From: Corallochytrium limacisporum
Taxonomy: Eukaryota; Opisthokonta
Assembly (NCBI GenBank): GCA_002811645.1
Contig: PDIP01000022.1
Span: 177,222-241,221 of the forward strand
Reading direction: 5' to 3'
DNA length: 64,000 nucleotides
The notes beneath the pieces are model-generated. The model was not told the DNA's origin. It made no database searches and worked only from the letters and a program-made list of their open reading frames with translations. This document shows, in pieces, positions 40,296 to 49,111 of this stretch. A program made the translations under genes and the position numbers. Position 1 is the first letter of the stretch, and each line of letters begins with the position of its first letter.

Positions 40296-41132
40296 ATGAG
40301 TCAAAAGTTCAGGATCTCTGTGAGCGAGGAAGACTTTGCTGCCCTTGCGCAAGTTTATGAAGAGTCCAAGAAGGGTGAAGAAAAGGCAGGCAAATCAGCC
40401 GCTCGTAACATTGGCCTTAGGAATCGGATCTCGAACGACATCAATGCTTCCACTGGGCGCGAGGACCATGACAACAAGCTTCGCGCAAAGCTAAAGAATG
40501 CAGCCGACAATCGGAACCTAAAGAACGCGGCTGCGAATGGCAAATTCTTGACAGTGTCAACTCTTCTAAAGCGGAAAGGTGTAGACTGTAACAAGCAGGA
40601 TAGCAAGGGTCGAACTGCCTTACATTTCGCAGTCGCGTCGGGGCATGTGAGTATTATAAATCTTCTCTTAAAACACGGTGCTAATCCGAATTTGCAGGAC
40701 ACCAATGGTAATACTCCCCTACATTTGGCAGCCTTGAGCCAGCGCACCAATATCGTGAGTTTGTTGCTGCAGCATGGTGCATTGCCTGATATTGTTGATG
40801 GCTTTGGGAAGAATGCAAAGCATGTTGCGCTCTCACGGCTCTCTAGACTGGCTCGTATGACCCACGCTAAACAGGACGGCAACAAAGAGGAGCACGACCC
40901 TTTGCATCTTGCCCCTTGGAGACACCATCAGAGTGCACCAACTTTGCGTGGTTTACAGAAAGCCGTTCATGAAATTATCGAGATGCTGGAGGCATACATG
41001 AATGCCACCCGCCAGGCAGATGAATCCACCGAGGATCTGTGTCGAATGCTCAAGGCCATTGAGACGAGTGACACAATTGACAACATGTTGGATTCATTTG
41101 ACAAACTGTTGGTGACAGAGGGCAGGCAGTAA
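40296..41132 (+). CDS. Ankyrin-repeat protein, ANKRD54-like
   Basis: The 278-residue product has a charged N-terminal region, at least three ankyrin repeats (about 70-180; consensus GRTALHFAVASGHVSIINLLLKHGANPN and GNTPLHLAAL) and a helical C-terminus. The C-terminal part LQKAVHEIIEMLEAYM followed by EDLCRMLKAI and LLDSF-like sequence is specific: it matches the region after the repeats in ANKRD54 (Liar), which in animals binds Lyn kinase and other SH3 proteins and shuttles between nucleus and cytoplasm. A partner in this organism is unknown. It is convergent with the histidinol-phosphatase gene, 32 bp away. Confidence 0.8.
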   Translation: MSQKFRISVSEEDFAALAQVYEESKKGEEKAGKSAARNIGLRNRISNDINASTGREDHDNKLRAKLKNAADNRNLKNAAANGKFLTVSTLLKRKGVDCNKQDSKGRTALHFAVASGHVSIINLLLKHGANPNLQDTNGNTPLHLAALSQRTNIVSLLLQHGALPDIVDGFGKNAKHVALSRLSRLARMTHAKQDGNKEEHDPLHLAPWRHHQSAPTLRGLQKAVHEIIEMLEAYMNATRQADESTEDLCRMLKAIETSDTIDNMLDSFDKLLVTEGRQ

Positions 41133-41164
41133 GGCCAGGTTTTGGCTTAGATTTCACATTTTCT

Positions 41165-42034
41165 CTATTGTACGTCATAAATTCTAGTTTCTAGCTGACC
41201 ATTCTTGTCATGAGCAAGTCCGTACACCTTAGACACCCCCATTTCTGCCAAATACAGCATGCTGTTCTCATAGAACTGTGCAACTTCAGCTGGCTTATGG
41301 GAGTCATCAGAAAGGGTCAATTTCTGCCCTTCCTTTAGCGCGAGTTCCAGGATGCGCTTGCCAGGGTATGCACTACGCCATCCACGTTTCATACTGCTAC
41401 TGTTGAGTTCTAAGAGTGATCCGTTGCTACTCGTTTGTCTCAGGATCTTGCTGACCAATTGCATACACTCATCGGACACTTGGTGATCCTCATCATACTT
41501 CTTGATGACGTCGATGTGCCCTATGACCTCCGGTGAAACCTGCTCTACCAATTTCAAAACCGACTCAAAGTACTGCAGATACATCTTATCCTTGCCTCCC
41601 AAGACTTCAGCTGCACTGAGATAGGTTTCCTTTGAAAAATCAATGGGCAAGGTACCAACATGGTGAACAGATCCAACGATGTACTCCAAATTGAACTGTT
41701 CTCGTAAATTCTTAATCTTCTGGCCATAAGTATCATCAATCCACTCCGTCTCCATACCGACTATAATGTCCAAAGATTGCCTATTACTGACTTGCAACTC
41801 TCGTGCAGCAGTAACATAGTCAGAGAACGTTTTGTACAGATCCGCCGGGGTCATATTCTCTTCCAACTCTTCTGGGTACAAGTTCGCAGGATCATATCGA
41901 GGCATATGTTCCGACAATCCCATAACAACATATCCTTTATTCTTTCCAGCCTCGATCATTTCCGGCAGTGTTCCAGAAGCATGTTTGCAGTAGGACCCGC
42001 TGTGGCTATGCATTGTAAACCAGGGCACCGGCAT
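41165..42034 (-). CDS. HIS2: Histidinol-phosphatase, PHP type (yeast His2 family)
   Basis: This enzyme dephosphorylates L-histidinol phosphate, the penultimate step of histidine biosynthesis. The 289-residue product carries the PHP metal-site motifs: HSHSGSYCKHA, GLSEHMPRY, GMETEWID, GSVHHV, IGHIDVIKKY, LELNSSS and LSDDSHKP. It matches the fungal monofunctional enzyme rather than the bacterial HAD type. Histidine biosynthesis is absent from animals, so this argues for a free-living unicellular host. Its ATG (42034) lies only 14 nt after the stop of the AP sigma gene on the same strand. A second Met, 21 nt further in (42013), aligns better with yeast His2. Confidence 0.92.
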   Translation of the reverse strand: MPVPWFTMHSHSGSYCKHASGTLPEMIEAGKNKGYVVMGLSEHMPRYDPANLYPEELEENMTPADLYKTFSDYVTAARELQVSNRQSLDIIVGMETEWIDDTYGQKIKNLREQFNLEYIVGSVHHVGTLPIDFSKETYLSAAEVLGGKDKMYLQYFESVLKLVEQVSPEVIGHIDVIKKYDEDHQVSDECMQLVSKILRQTSSNGSLLELNSSSMKRGWRSAYPGKRILELALKEGQKLTLSDDSHKPAEVAQFYENSMLYLAEMGVSKVYGLAHDKNGQLETRIYDVQ

Positions 42035-42048
42035 CTTGCTTTTTGCAC

Positions 42049-42474
42049 CTATGCCTTTGATGTCTTCTCAATGTTTGCAAGGACTTCCCTCGGATCGGTA
42101 CTTACTATCTGCCCGTCCCAAACAATTTCTTCAACAACCATGCACACAAAGTCGACGTGTTGAAGAAGATCAAGTTCGCTAAAGTTTGGAATGCGACTAT
42201 CAAGAATTTCTACAAAGAGACCAAAAAATTCGTACACGGCTAGCTCGTTGTCGTTTTCGTCAACACACGCGGCGAAGTGGAGACTTGCAAACCTCCGGGA
42301 CACAACTGCGAAGTTCTGGAAAGTGCCAAACGAACAACCAGTGGCCTTTCTACTAACTATCCGCTGCGGAATCTCTTCCTTAGCTGGTCCTTCAATCTCT
42401 CTCCCTTTTGAGGTTAGTGGCAAGATAAACCTGATACGTCCTTCCCTATTGCATACCAAGAGCAGGTGGATCAT
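42049..42474 (-). CDS. Clathrin-adaptor sigma subunit (AP-3 or AP-4 type)
   Basis: Small sigma chains stabilise heterotetrameric adaptor complexes that sort cargo at the trans-Golgi network and endosomes. The 141-residue product has the longin-type fold signature: it starts MIHLLLVCNREG and continues with SRRFASLHFAACVDENDNELAVYEFFGLFVEILD and SELDLLQHVDFV. The YEF and ENELA features resemble AP-4 sigma, while ELDL-x-x-HVD-x-V resembles AP-3 sigma; a tree is needed to choose. The stop at 42049 is followed after 14 nt by the ATG of the histidinol-phosphatase gene, in a different frame, so simple readthrough cannot join them. Confidence 0.85.
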   Translation of the reverse strand: MIHLLLVCNREGRIRFILPLTSKGREIEGPAKEEIPQRIVSRKATGCSFGTFQNFAVVSRRFASLHFAACVDENDNELAVYEFFGLFVEILDSRIPNFSELDLLQHVDFVCMVVEEIVWDGQIVSTDPREVLANIEKTSKA

Positions 42475-42919
42475 CTTCTATATTGAATCGTGCATCAGTT
42501 CAATCCCACTACTGTCAGTGTGAGAATGAGAAACGGGCAACATGAATACACATTTTGAATACCTGCGCATGGTGGCTTTTGTTTGTTGAGCCGGTAGGGA
42601 GGCGATCAAAGGGGGTGGGGGCAATTTCCTGTTCTCCTGCACTTTCCCGCTGCTTCTCGTGAGGCGAACGCCAATCGCAAACTGGCCATACGAACGGGCA
42701 GAATGGGGAAGGAGAACCTTCGCTTCTAAGCATCAGGGCGTCTAGGTGGGGGCAGTGAAGCCAATCGGTGTTCTGGCGCGATAAATTACGCAAGCCCAAA
42801 TTGCGGACAACCATTTCCAACCAGAAGTCAGCAAGGTAGACCAAAGAATGCGGCTGATAAGTAGAGATCTCACAGAACACTGCAGAATTTGACTTATGAT
42901 CAGGAAGTGATTGATAGCT
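42475..42919. promoter_or_regulatory. Divergent spacer AP sigma / TXNDC9
   Basis: This 445-bp spacer holds two 5-G runs (42611-42621) and a TTATCGCGCC-like sequence on the minus strand at about 42774-42783. No gene was recognised. Confidence 0.45.
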
Positions 42920-43516
42920 ATGAGCACCCTTGCTGATGCCAACAAGATCCTCGCGGATACCACTGCAGTGGAAGATGAGCTTCTCGACGAGCTTGATGAC
43001 CTCGACGAGCCCGCACATATTCGGGAGAAGCGTCTGCAAGAGCTTCAGGCTCGTATGAACGCACTGCAAGAGATGAAGCAGAAACAATTCGGTGAATTGA
43101 CCCCTGTGCAGAAAGAAAAGGAGATCCTGGAGATCACTACTTCTGTCCCTCGCTGTATTGTTCTGTTCCACCATCCTGACTTTAAAAAGTCCTTGCTGGT
43201 TGAGGATCATCTGCGCAGCATTGCACGCAAGTATTTCAGCGTAAAATTCGTTGCCATTGATGTCCGGGGTTGCGGTTTCCTGGTGGACAAACTAAAGCTG
43301 AAGGTTATGCCGGTGGTTGTCTGCTTCAAGGATGGTATCACTATCGATAGGATTGAAGGCTTTGATGGCATTCGTGGAGCAGTTGATTCATGCAGTAAGG
43401 AGGAGTATGAAGGCCGTCTTCAAAAATCTCCCATATTCGCTGACCAGAAGATTGCAGACAAATCCATCTTTGGTTTCTCGAAGAGGGATGACGACGACTC
43501 TGATCTGGACGATTGA
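42920..43516 (+). CDS. TXNDC9: Thioredoxin-domain protein 9 / phosducin-like PLP3
   Basis: TXNDC9 proteins bind the cytosolic chaperonin CCT and modulate actin and tubulin folding. The 198-residue product has an acidic N-terminus, a helical region (REKRLQELQARMNALQEMKQKQFG), and a thioredoxin fold containing CIVLFHHPDFKKSLLVEDHL and KLKVMPVVVCFKDG. As in the family, the fold lacks the CxxC redox pair: the corresponding site reads HPDFKK. The C-terminus is acidic (DDDDSDLDD), like the human protein. The open frame begins at TTG; the ATG at 42920 is the start. It is convergent with the HAX1-like gene. Confidence 0.9.
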   Translation: MSTLADANKILADTTAVEDELLDELDDLDEPAHIREKRLQELQARMNALQEMKQKQFGELTPVQKEKEILEITTSVPRCIVLFHHPDFKKSLLVEDHLRSIARKYFSVKFVAIDVRGCGFLVDKLKLKVMPVVVCFKDGITIDRIEGFDGIRGAVDSCSKEEYEGRLQKSPIFADQKIADKSIFGFSKRDDDDSDLDD

Positions 43517-43621
43517 AGGGCGTCATAGACAGACTGTTCTACTTCGCACATCCACTACATTAGTAGTACGGTTCATGCTGTGCTTTGATAGCAATACAAT
43601 ATGTACACAAATTCTTTAATC

Positions 43622-44332
43622 TTATTTCCATCCAAAAAGCCATCCTAGTGTGGAGCTACTACCGGTGCTTGTGCCCTTGCAAGGAATGGATTGCTCTACG
43701 TTTGTAGGGATCTGGGCCTGCGAAGGTGCACGTTCACATGTGCCATAGTTGTTTCTGATGATGTCCATCATGTCATCTGGTATATCCCTCATCTGCTCAT
43801 CACATGTCTTCCTTCCTGTACTATCTCCAGCTTCATACCGCAGGTACTGGGAGGGCCCGCGCCGCAAGGTAGTGGTGACTTCGTAAGTGTTCCGAGAGTG
43901 ATCTCGACTCTCCTTGCGCTCTTCGATGATGCCATCAGGCAATGCACGCATACTTGACTTCGTCGAGACTGATGAAAATGAGAACATCGGCTGCGAATTT
44001 TCTTGGCGAGTGTGCTCACTCGGCACCCTCTGAACATCCGATGGGGTACGCTCCGTCTCATTATATTGCTGACCATTGATTGAGGGATCCTCCATGAGAA
44101 CCTTGTTGCGCAAAGGGTTTGAGGATGCCGGTGCCCGGGAAAACGGACTAGAAGGCTCTACATGCTGGCTTTCCTCCATTTCCTTTGCGATCTGCTGCAG
44201 TTCCTCAAAAAACCGGTCTTCGCCTAATAAACCTTGAAATATGTTATTTATCTGCTGTTCCATAAACTGAAGTGGATCTTGAATGCCATCCTGTCCCCAA
44301 AACCCATTCGGGCCGTTTGGAAAACCTACCAT
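43622..44332 (-). CDS. HAX1-like protein
   Basis: The 236-residue product is mostly disordered but has two features of HAX1. The first is a PDGIIEERKESRD segment followed by Tyr and Thr-rich TTTLRR, which corresponds to the PDGIVEER block of human HAX1. The second is a C-terminal Leu/Trp/Phe motif ending WLFGWK, comparable to the terminal aromatic motif of HAX1. The N-terminus (GFWGQDGIQDPLQFMEQQ, then IFQGLLGEDRFFEELQQIAKEM) is Gly/Phe-rich as expected. In animals HAX1 acts in mitochondria with the CLPB disaggregase and in the cytosol. The match is short, so the function is tentative. Confidence 0.6.
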   Translation of the reverse strand: MVGFPNGPNGFWGQDGIQDPLQFMEQQINNIFQGLLGEDRFFEELQQIAKEMEESQHVEPSSPFSRAPASSNPLRNKVLMEDPSINGQQYNETERTPSDVQRVPSEHTRQENSQPMFSFSSVSTKSSMRALPDGIIEERKESRDHSRNTYEVTTTLRRGPSQYLRYEAGDSTGRKTCDEQMRDIPDDMMDIIRNNYGTCERAPSQAQIPTNVEQSIPCKGTSTGSSSTLGWLFGWK

Positions 44333-44822
44333 TCTGTTCCTGTCACCTTGTCATGCACAAACAAAGACTTCTTGCTATTTTAATTTACATATCAACCACA
44401 ACCTATTAGTAAAAAACAAATGTATTCTGGAAAATAGCTGTATGTGCCATAAAACAAAATTTCTGTTGAATACAAACAAATCTCGCTTTGTGGGTCCGAC
44501 GAGGATTACGGTTGCCTCTTCTTGTCGTCGCTGTATTTGCCTTTAAGATGGCCTCAAGGCCACGCGAAAATGTCAGCTTCCCTTTCAATTTACTGGGGCC
44601 GTGCCAAGACTAGGACGCGACGGTGGCCTAAGAATAGTAAAGGGAGGGGTTCTGCTCAGCACATTCACTATGACCCAGCCATCTCCAGTGTAGAAGCGGC
44701 ACAGGAAAAAGAGTGCAAGGGGCGATCAGTTGCGTGGATCTATTGTTCTGTATAGTGGGTAATGATACATACTTGAGCTAATAAAAAAGAAGTTGAGATT
44801 GACAAAATAGACGACAAGCTTG
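44333..44822. other. Spacer between AstE/AspA-like and HAX1-like genes
   Basis: This 490-bp AT-rich spacer lies between two tandem minus-strand genes. It should contain the HAX1-like promoter. A 77-codon plus-strand frame (44522-44755) has no recognisable similarity. No G/C homopolymer run is present. Confidence 0.45.
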
Positions 44823-45980
44823 TCATTGCATGGGCTCTGGTTCCTTTGGTTTTATCTCCTCAGCCAGCCAGTAGACAGGTGATCCTACGTACAGAAGCTC
44901 AGGGATCTTGGGGAATACGAGGACGCAGTCTTGCTTAGCCTTCACCACTTTTCGATCCTTACCGGAGCCAGGAACAAGGCCAATCTTTTGTCCCTTCTTC
45001 AATTCCTGGAAGTTATGCGTTCCCATGCCCTCAGCCCATTCAAAGCCAGCCTCCGGCATGATGAAGACTTCCTTCATTTCATAGAAGGGGCCTAAAGGCG
45101 GTGCAGGATCGAGTTTTAGTGAGTCGACATCATAGTTCGTCAGTTCGAGTTTAAGATGAATAATGCTCATAATACATCTGAAAATATTCTCTACAGCCTC
45201 GGTCTCATCGGCTTGACCGGTTTCAAGGCACACTCCAACGCCCCCGGAGATGTTCACGTACTCGTCGCTGGCAACTGGCATGCCTTGACCGAGCGTGTGC
45301 TCTGGATCGCATAGAACCACATCCGTATCCAGCATGCTAATCAGTTCTTCGTGAGCATGTCGATACTTTCCTCCGACACGAGCAAACGCCACGGATGGTT
45401 TGTTCGTTGCGTGAATATCTACCAGGATATCTGTAGATGACAGGAGGGGCCGCAATTGGCGAGCCCTACGCAGCTCGTAGGGTCCATCTTCCCGTTCACT
45501 TTCACTCAGATTCTTAGGGACGCCAAAGGAACGGTTCAAATCAACACCACCTTCACTCCATCTTTTCCCTTCTCGTACCGCCTGCGGGTTTCCAATGCCT
45601 AGTGTGAGGGTACCAAAAGCAATATTGGTCGGCGTTGTTCTCAGAATTCCGGCTATCCTCTTCACAACTTCGACGCCGGCCTTCTCATTTCCGTGTACGC
45701 CACCCAATATGGTTACAGACGGCCCGTCTTCTGGAGCTGCTAACATCCAGACGTCTTCAACCACTTCCTGAAACACTTTCCTTTCGCCTCCTGCATGATC
45801 GTTCTTGTCGAACTCACAACCTTCGAATAACAGTCCCTGTTCGTTTTCCTGTCTTCGTGTGTACCGGAATGTACGAACTTGACGATGCACTCCGAAAGTG
45901 AATACACTGGTGTTCCTTCTTATCGTGTTTTTCTGCCACAGTGGGCTTGCATATCGTGCAATGCCAGCAACTCGAAGCAT
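44823..45980 (-). CDS. Zinc deacylase, AstE/AspA (aspartoacylase-like) family
   Basis: This family consists of M14-like zinc hydrolases that cleave N-acyl amino acids (aspartoacylase, succinylglutamate desuccinylase). The 385-residue product has an N-terminus rich in Arg without acidic residues (about 1-45), suggesting mitochondrial import. Zinc ligands are visible as GGVHGNEKAG (His, Glu) and DILVDIHATNKP (His). VDLNRSFG carries the substrate-binding Asn-Arg pair, and GVCLETGQ contains the catalytic Glu. A C-terminal beta domain follows (about 290-385). The substrate cannot be told from sequence. Confidence 0.83.
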   Translation of the reverse strand: MLRVAGIARYASPLWQKNTIRRNTSVFTFGVHRQVRTFRYTRRQENEQGLLFEGCEFDKNDHAGGERKVFQEVVEDVWMLAAPEDGPSVTILGGVHGNEKAGVEVVKRIAGILRTTPTNIAFGTLTLGIGNPQAVREGKRWSEGGVDLNRSFGVPKNLSESEREDGPYELRRARQLRPLLSSTDILVDIHATNKPSVAFARVGGKYRHAHEELISMLDTDVVLCDPEHTLGQGMPVASDEYVNISGGVGVCLETGQADETEAVENIFRCIMSIIHLKLELTNYDVDSLKLDPAPPLGPFYEMKEVFIMPEAGFEWAEGMGTHNFQELKKGQKIGLVPGSGKDRKVVKAKQDCVLVFPKIPELLYVGSPVYWLAEEIKPKEPEPMQ

Positions 45981-46654
45981 GATATTAAGATATTGTGTTG
46001 ACCGATACGATCAAAACATCTAACTCGTTGATATATTCATTCCAATAATCTTTCGCATTTTCCTACCATGGGAATTGATCTGTATGATATGGTTGACTCT
46101 TCTCTGGAAACAGTTTACGTTTCAAGTGAACAACCCGACGAACACCGTGATGCCGTAAATAGCCGAGTGTCAACAAGCCAGCCTTGCCCCGCCCGGGGGA
46201 GGCGAGCTGCCCTAGGGAGAAGAGTATGAGACTTTCCCTACCCCGCAAATCGCGACTCCAAAGAAAGGACCTCCCGCCGCTGCCCAGCTTTCCAGCGCAG
46301 ACACCAGCAACGGAGAATTTGTTGGAGGATCAAGAGTCAGGCGGCGGGGCCATCGAAGGAGCCTTCCGTTCGCAATCCCAATTCTCCACGAAGCACTGGT
46401 GGGTACACTGAATGTGCTGAGGTTGCGTTTTACGGGGAAGTTGTCCACTTCAGTGGGGTGGGGAGGAATGGGGGAAGGGGGCCGGCTCCTTGTTATTCGA
46501 GAATCATGTGGCGTAGGTGTCATATGTCAAGTCTAAATTACCATGATTTATGGTATTTCAGGACCACCGAGCATTGCGTATAGGCTCAAAGAGCAGGATG
46601 ATAAAATTTGGTTTGGGTATCAAGGATCTAGAAAACAATCCGTCAATAGTGACA
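45981..46654. promoter_or_regulatory. Divergent spacer deacylase / prefoldin-like-Nudix
   Basis: This 674-bp spacer holds G-rich tracts (46455-46490) and several upstream ATGs in other frames close to the prefoldin-like start, including one at 46543 with an open frame of about 60 codons. The in-frame ATGs at 46550 and 46598 would extend the prefoldin-like protein by up to 35 residues. Confidence 0.45.
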
Positions 46655-46858
46655 ATGGCTTCACGGACGAAGGAAGATGTAGTACGAGACGGCAAGTACA
46701 AGGGAGGCGTTGAAGATATCCTGGTGCATGAGCTGAAAAATCTCAAGGAAGGACGGGAGACGTATCAGCAACTTGGAAACAGCAAGGTTTTTCTCTTCAG
46801 ACCACGTGAACAGATCCTGGCCGATGCTCAAATTTCCAGTAAAGGAACGAATACATAG
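46655..46858 (+). CDS. Prefoldin-beta-like mini-protein, ASDURF-type
   Basis: The 67-residue product contains EDILVHELKNLKEGRETYQQLGNSKVFLF and PREQILADAQ in sequence. This resembles the helix-turn of prefoldin beta subunits and in particular the human PAQosome component ASDURF (VDELSNLKK, Tyr, then a FFLADR-type strand). The second helix of ASDURF is missing: the frame ends shortly after the hairpin. It stops at 46856-46858, five bases before the ATG of a Nudix gene on the same strand. Human ASDURF is itself translated from an upstream frame on the ASNSD1 mRNA. A start at 46550 or 46598 is also possible. It could be a regulatory upstream frame, an independent protein, or both. Confidence 0.55.
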   Translation: MASRTKEDVVRDGKYKGGVEDILVHELKNLKEGRETYQQLGNSKVFLFRPREQILADAQISSKGTNT

Positions 46859-46863
46859 AGACC

Positions 46864-47340
46864 ATGAGCCACTTAGTCCCGACAGTGAAGTTCGCCCTTG
46901 TGGTCGTTAGACACCCCACCAGCAAAAGATATGTAGCCGTGGAGGAAACACAAAATCGTGGATGGTGGTTACCTGGTGGAAAGGTTGATCCCGGAGAGAC
47001 GTTTGCAATAGCTGCATGTCGTGAAACCATGGAAGAAGCTGGCATCGAGGTCCGCCTTAAAGGTGTCCTTCGCGTGGAGCATTCACCCGGACCTGACTTC
47101 GATCGGATGCGTATGATATTTCTTGGTGAGCCGGTTGATCCAGAGTGCCAACTGAAGAGTGTGGCGGATGAAGAATCATTGCAGGCCAAATGGGTTGATC
47201 TCGCGGAGCTGCAGGATATGCACGAGAAGCGGAGCATGAGAGGGAAGGAGCTACTGCAATGGGCCACTTATCTTGAACAGGGGGGTGAAGTGTATCCGAT
47301 GCGTTTATTGGCCAGTGAGATCGATCCTGTACGGCCGTAA
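46864..47340 (+). CDS. Nudix hydrolase
   Basis: Nudix enzymes hydrolyse nucleoside diphosphates linked to another moiety (X). The 158-residue product shows a complete Nudix box: a Gly, five residues (KVDPG), Glu, seven residues, then RETMEEAGI, preceded by RGWWLPGG. All metal-binding Glu residues are present. The N-terminal strand VKFALVVVRHPTSKRYVAVEE and a C-terminal helical region fit a single-domain enzyme. The substrate is not predictable. Its ATG has context gagaccATGa and follows the prefoldin-like stop by 5 nt, implying shared transcription. It is convergent with the Ulp1-type gene, 46 bp away. Confidence 0.88.
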   Translation: MSHLVPTVKFALVVVRHPTSKRYVAVEETQNRGWWLPGGKVDPGETFAIAACRETMEEAGIEVRLKGVLRVEHSPGPDFDRMRMIFLGEPVDPECQLKSVADEESLQAKWVDLAELQDMHEKRSMRGKELLQWATYLEQGGEVYPMRLLASEIDPVRP

Positions 47341-47386
47341 TGCATAAATCTTTTTCTATTTCATATCCATACATTACACATTATAG

Positions 47387-49111
47387 TTATACAACCTCAA
47401 TGATACGGTTAGCGCGCAACTCGGCGGCGAAGTGTGATCGGAGGTCCCGGACAGAAGGCATTGGAGTCAAAGGTCCCGCTTTGATGATTTGTCTCATGAA
47501 CCACAGCACGAACACTCCACAGTCAATGCTATTTGCTTGTCGGGGCACACCAGGGTAGGATCCGACGTCATAGTCAGGAAACATGGCTTTCACAGCAGCA
47601 TTGCGGGAGGCGGTTAAGTTCTGCTGACCCATAGAGTCCACAAGGAAGTAGGTTCGCAGACTCTTGTCGGCAAGGATCAGTGACCAATGTGTATGAGAAT
47701 GGTTTGGGAGCAATGTCTTCCTGACACGAGGGTCAGTGATTTGCCGATAGCCTTTCCACGCTTTCCAGGAGTGGCTATTGCTTTCAACTCCTTCGACAAC
47801 CTTGGACATCAAGAAGCTGTTTGCAATGTAAACATCTCCGCCGCCTGTCTCGGCTAGGTGATCCATAAGTAGGTCCCTGTACGCATTGATCACATCGTCA
47901 TTCAGACGTTCGCCACCGGTAAGCAGAGAAAGGCCATGCTCGGACACCTGTCGCTCGCCGGTTTCCTCCCTCATTGTTTTCCTCCTTTTCTGTTCCGCAG
48001 CGTCTTGATCTTCGATCTTTCGACTAGTTGATCCGCCTAAACTCGAGGTCTCTGATTGCGGTACAGAGCCCTTTTGACAGCTTGTCCTGTGACCTTCTAC
48101 GCCAGTCCTGCGACTCGTTTCTGGCTTGCTTTCGATCCCAGTGGCACTTCCTGGGACCTGGTTAGCAAGGACGGTGCCATTCTCATTGGTCTCCGAAAAT
48201 CGATAGCAATTCGTAAACGTTCCGCCGGTCATTGACTGAATCTGCGCAATAATGCGTTCAATTTCGAGATATCTGCGAACTGTTACAGATAGAATCTTGA
48301 TGGTTGACACATTACTTGGCGGAACGTAACCTGATAGGGTTACCAAGGCCCATTGAGCCGTAGGGTCCCGCTGGTCGTCACCAAACAAACTTGTATGCTG
48401 CACCGCAAATATGTTTGAAAGCTCATCGTCCTTCGTTTCCTTAACCTGGAGAATATACCAGCCTTCTATATTCAGAAAATCCTGCAGCAGGCGTACAGAA
48501 TATTCACGGTCATCATCACCATTGTACCCGAATGCAACGCGGAACCGTTGAATACTCAACGGACAAGATTCTCGATCGACAAGCTGTGCATTACCGAAGT
48601 GCTCGAATACATGGGTGGATAGTGAGTCCCGCCTTTGATTCAGTAGTTGGATGGCACTATCCATAGACCCAACGTTTTCTATAGACAATTGGTCTTTTGA
48701 CGACTTACTGAGAAACTTCGTGAGCACTTCATCCAGAACACTCCCAAAGTGATTGTCATCTATGTGGCACCGAATTCTTTTGTCACATAGTAGTTTGTAC
48801 GTCAATGCATGTACGAGCGCTTCCCCGGACCAGCGGTAAATGCGCCCAATCTGTACACTATAGTTGACTGGTTGTTCTCGGCTGCGTGACAGATCTGTGA
48901 ACTGTTTCTGGTACACCGTGCTATGCTGACTTAATTCAGAAGGAGCGACAAACGGATCATAGCTACTCAAGATTTCGCGAAAAGCAGACCAGAGCGTGAT
49001 ATACGGTTCCTGATCTGCATGATATCCCAACAACTTCTTTGGAGCCATCTTTCTTAGTATTTTATCAACGCCTCCGGAGTCCACCGACTCCGGCGCTGCT
49101 GTCGTTGGCAT
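47387..49111 (-). CDS. Ulp1/SENP-type cysteine protease (C48)
   Basis: C48 proteases remove or process SUMO or NEDD8. The 574-residue product has a long N-terminal part of unknown structure (about 1-390) and a C-terminal catalytic domain. A substrate groove region LLTGGERLNDDVINAY starts the domain, the catalytic His lies in HTHWSLILAD, the Asp in FLVDSMG, and the Gln and Cys in RQANSIDCGVFVLWFM. The triad is complete. The first ATG is at 49111. Whether it acts on SUMO or NEDD8 is open: the catalytic domain is compact like SENP8, but the long N-terminus is more like Ulp1/2. Confidence 0.87.
   Translation of the reverse strand: MPTTAAPESVDSGGVDKILRKMAPKKLLGYHADQEPYITLWSAFREILSSYDPFVAPSELSQHSTVYQKQFTDLSRSREQPVNYSVQIGRIYRWSGEALVHALTYKLLCDKRIRCHIDDNHFGSVLDEVLTKFLSKSSKDQLSIENVGSMDSAIQLLNQRRDSLSTHVFEHFGNAQLVDRESCPLSIQRFRVAFGYNGDDDREYSVRLLQDFLNIEGWYILQVKETKDDELSNIFAVQHTSLFGDDQRDPTAQWALVTLSGYVPPSNVSTIKILSVTVRRYLEIERIIAQIQSMTGGTFTNCYRFSETNENGTVLANQVPGSATGIESKPETSRRTGVEGHRTSCQKGSVPQSETSSLGGSTSRKIEDQDAAEQKRRKTMREETGERQVSEHGLSLLTGGERLNDDVINAYRDLLMDHLAETGGGDVYIANSFLMSKVVEGVESNSHSWKAWKGYRQITDPRVRKTLLPNHSHTHWSLILADKSLRTYFLVDSMGQQNLTASRNAAVKAMFPDYDVGSYPGVPRQANSIDCGVFVLWFMRQIIKAGPLTPMPSVRDLRSHFAAELRANRIIEVV

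Noticed and set aside
42034..42051. Stop-codon readthrough fusing AP sigma to histidinol phosphatase
   Set aside because: The two frames differ, so readthrough of the TAG would not enter the downstream protein.
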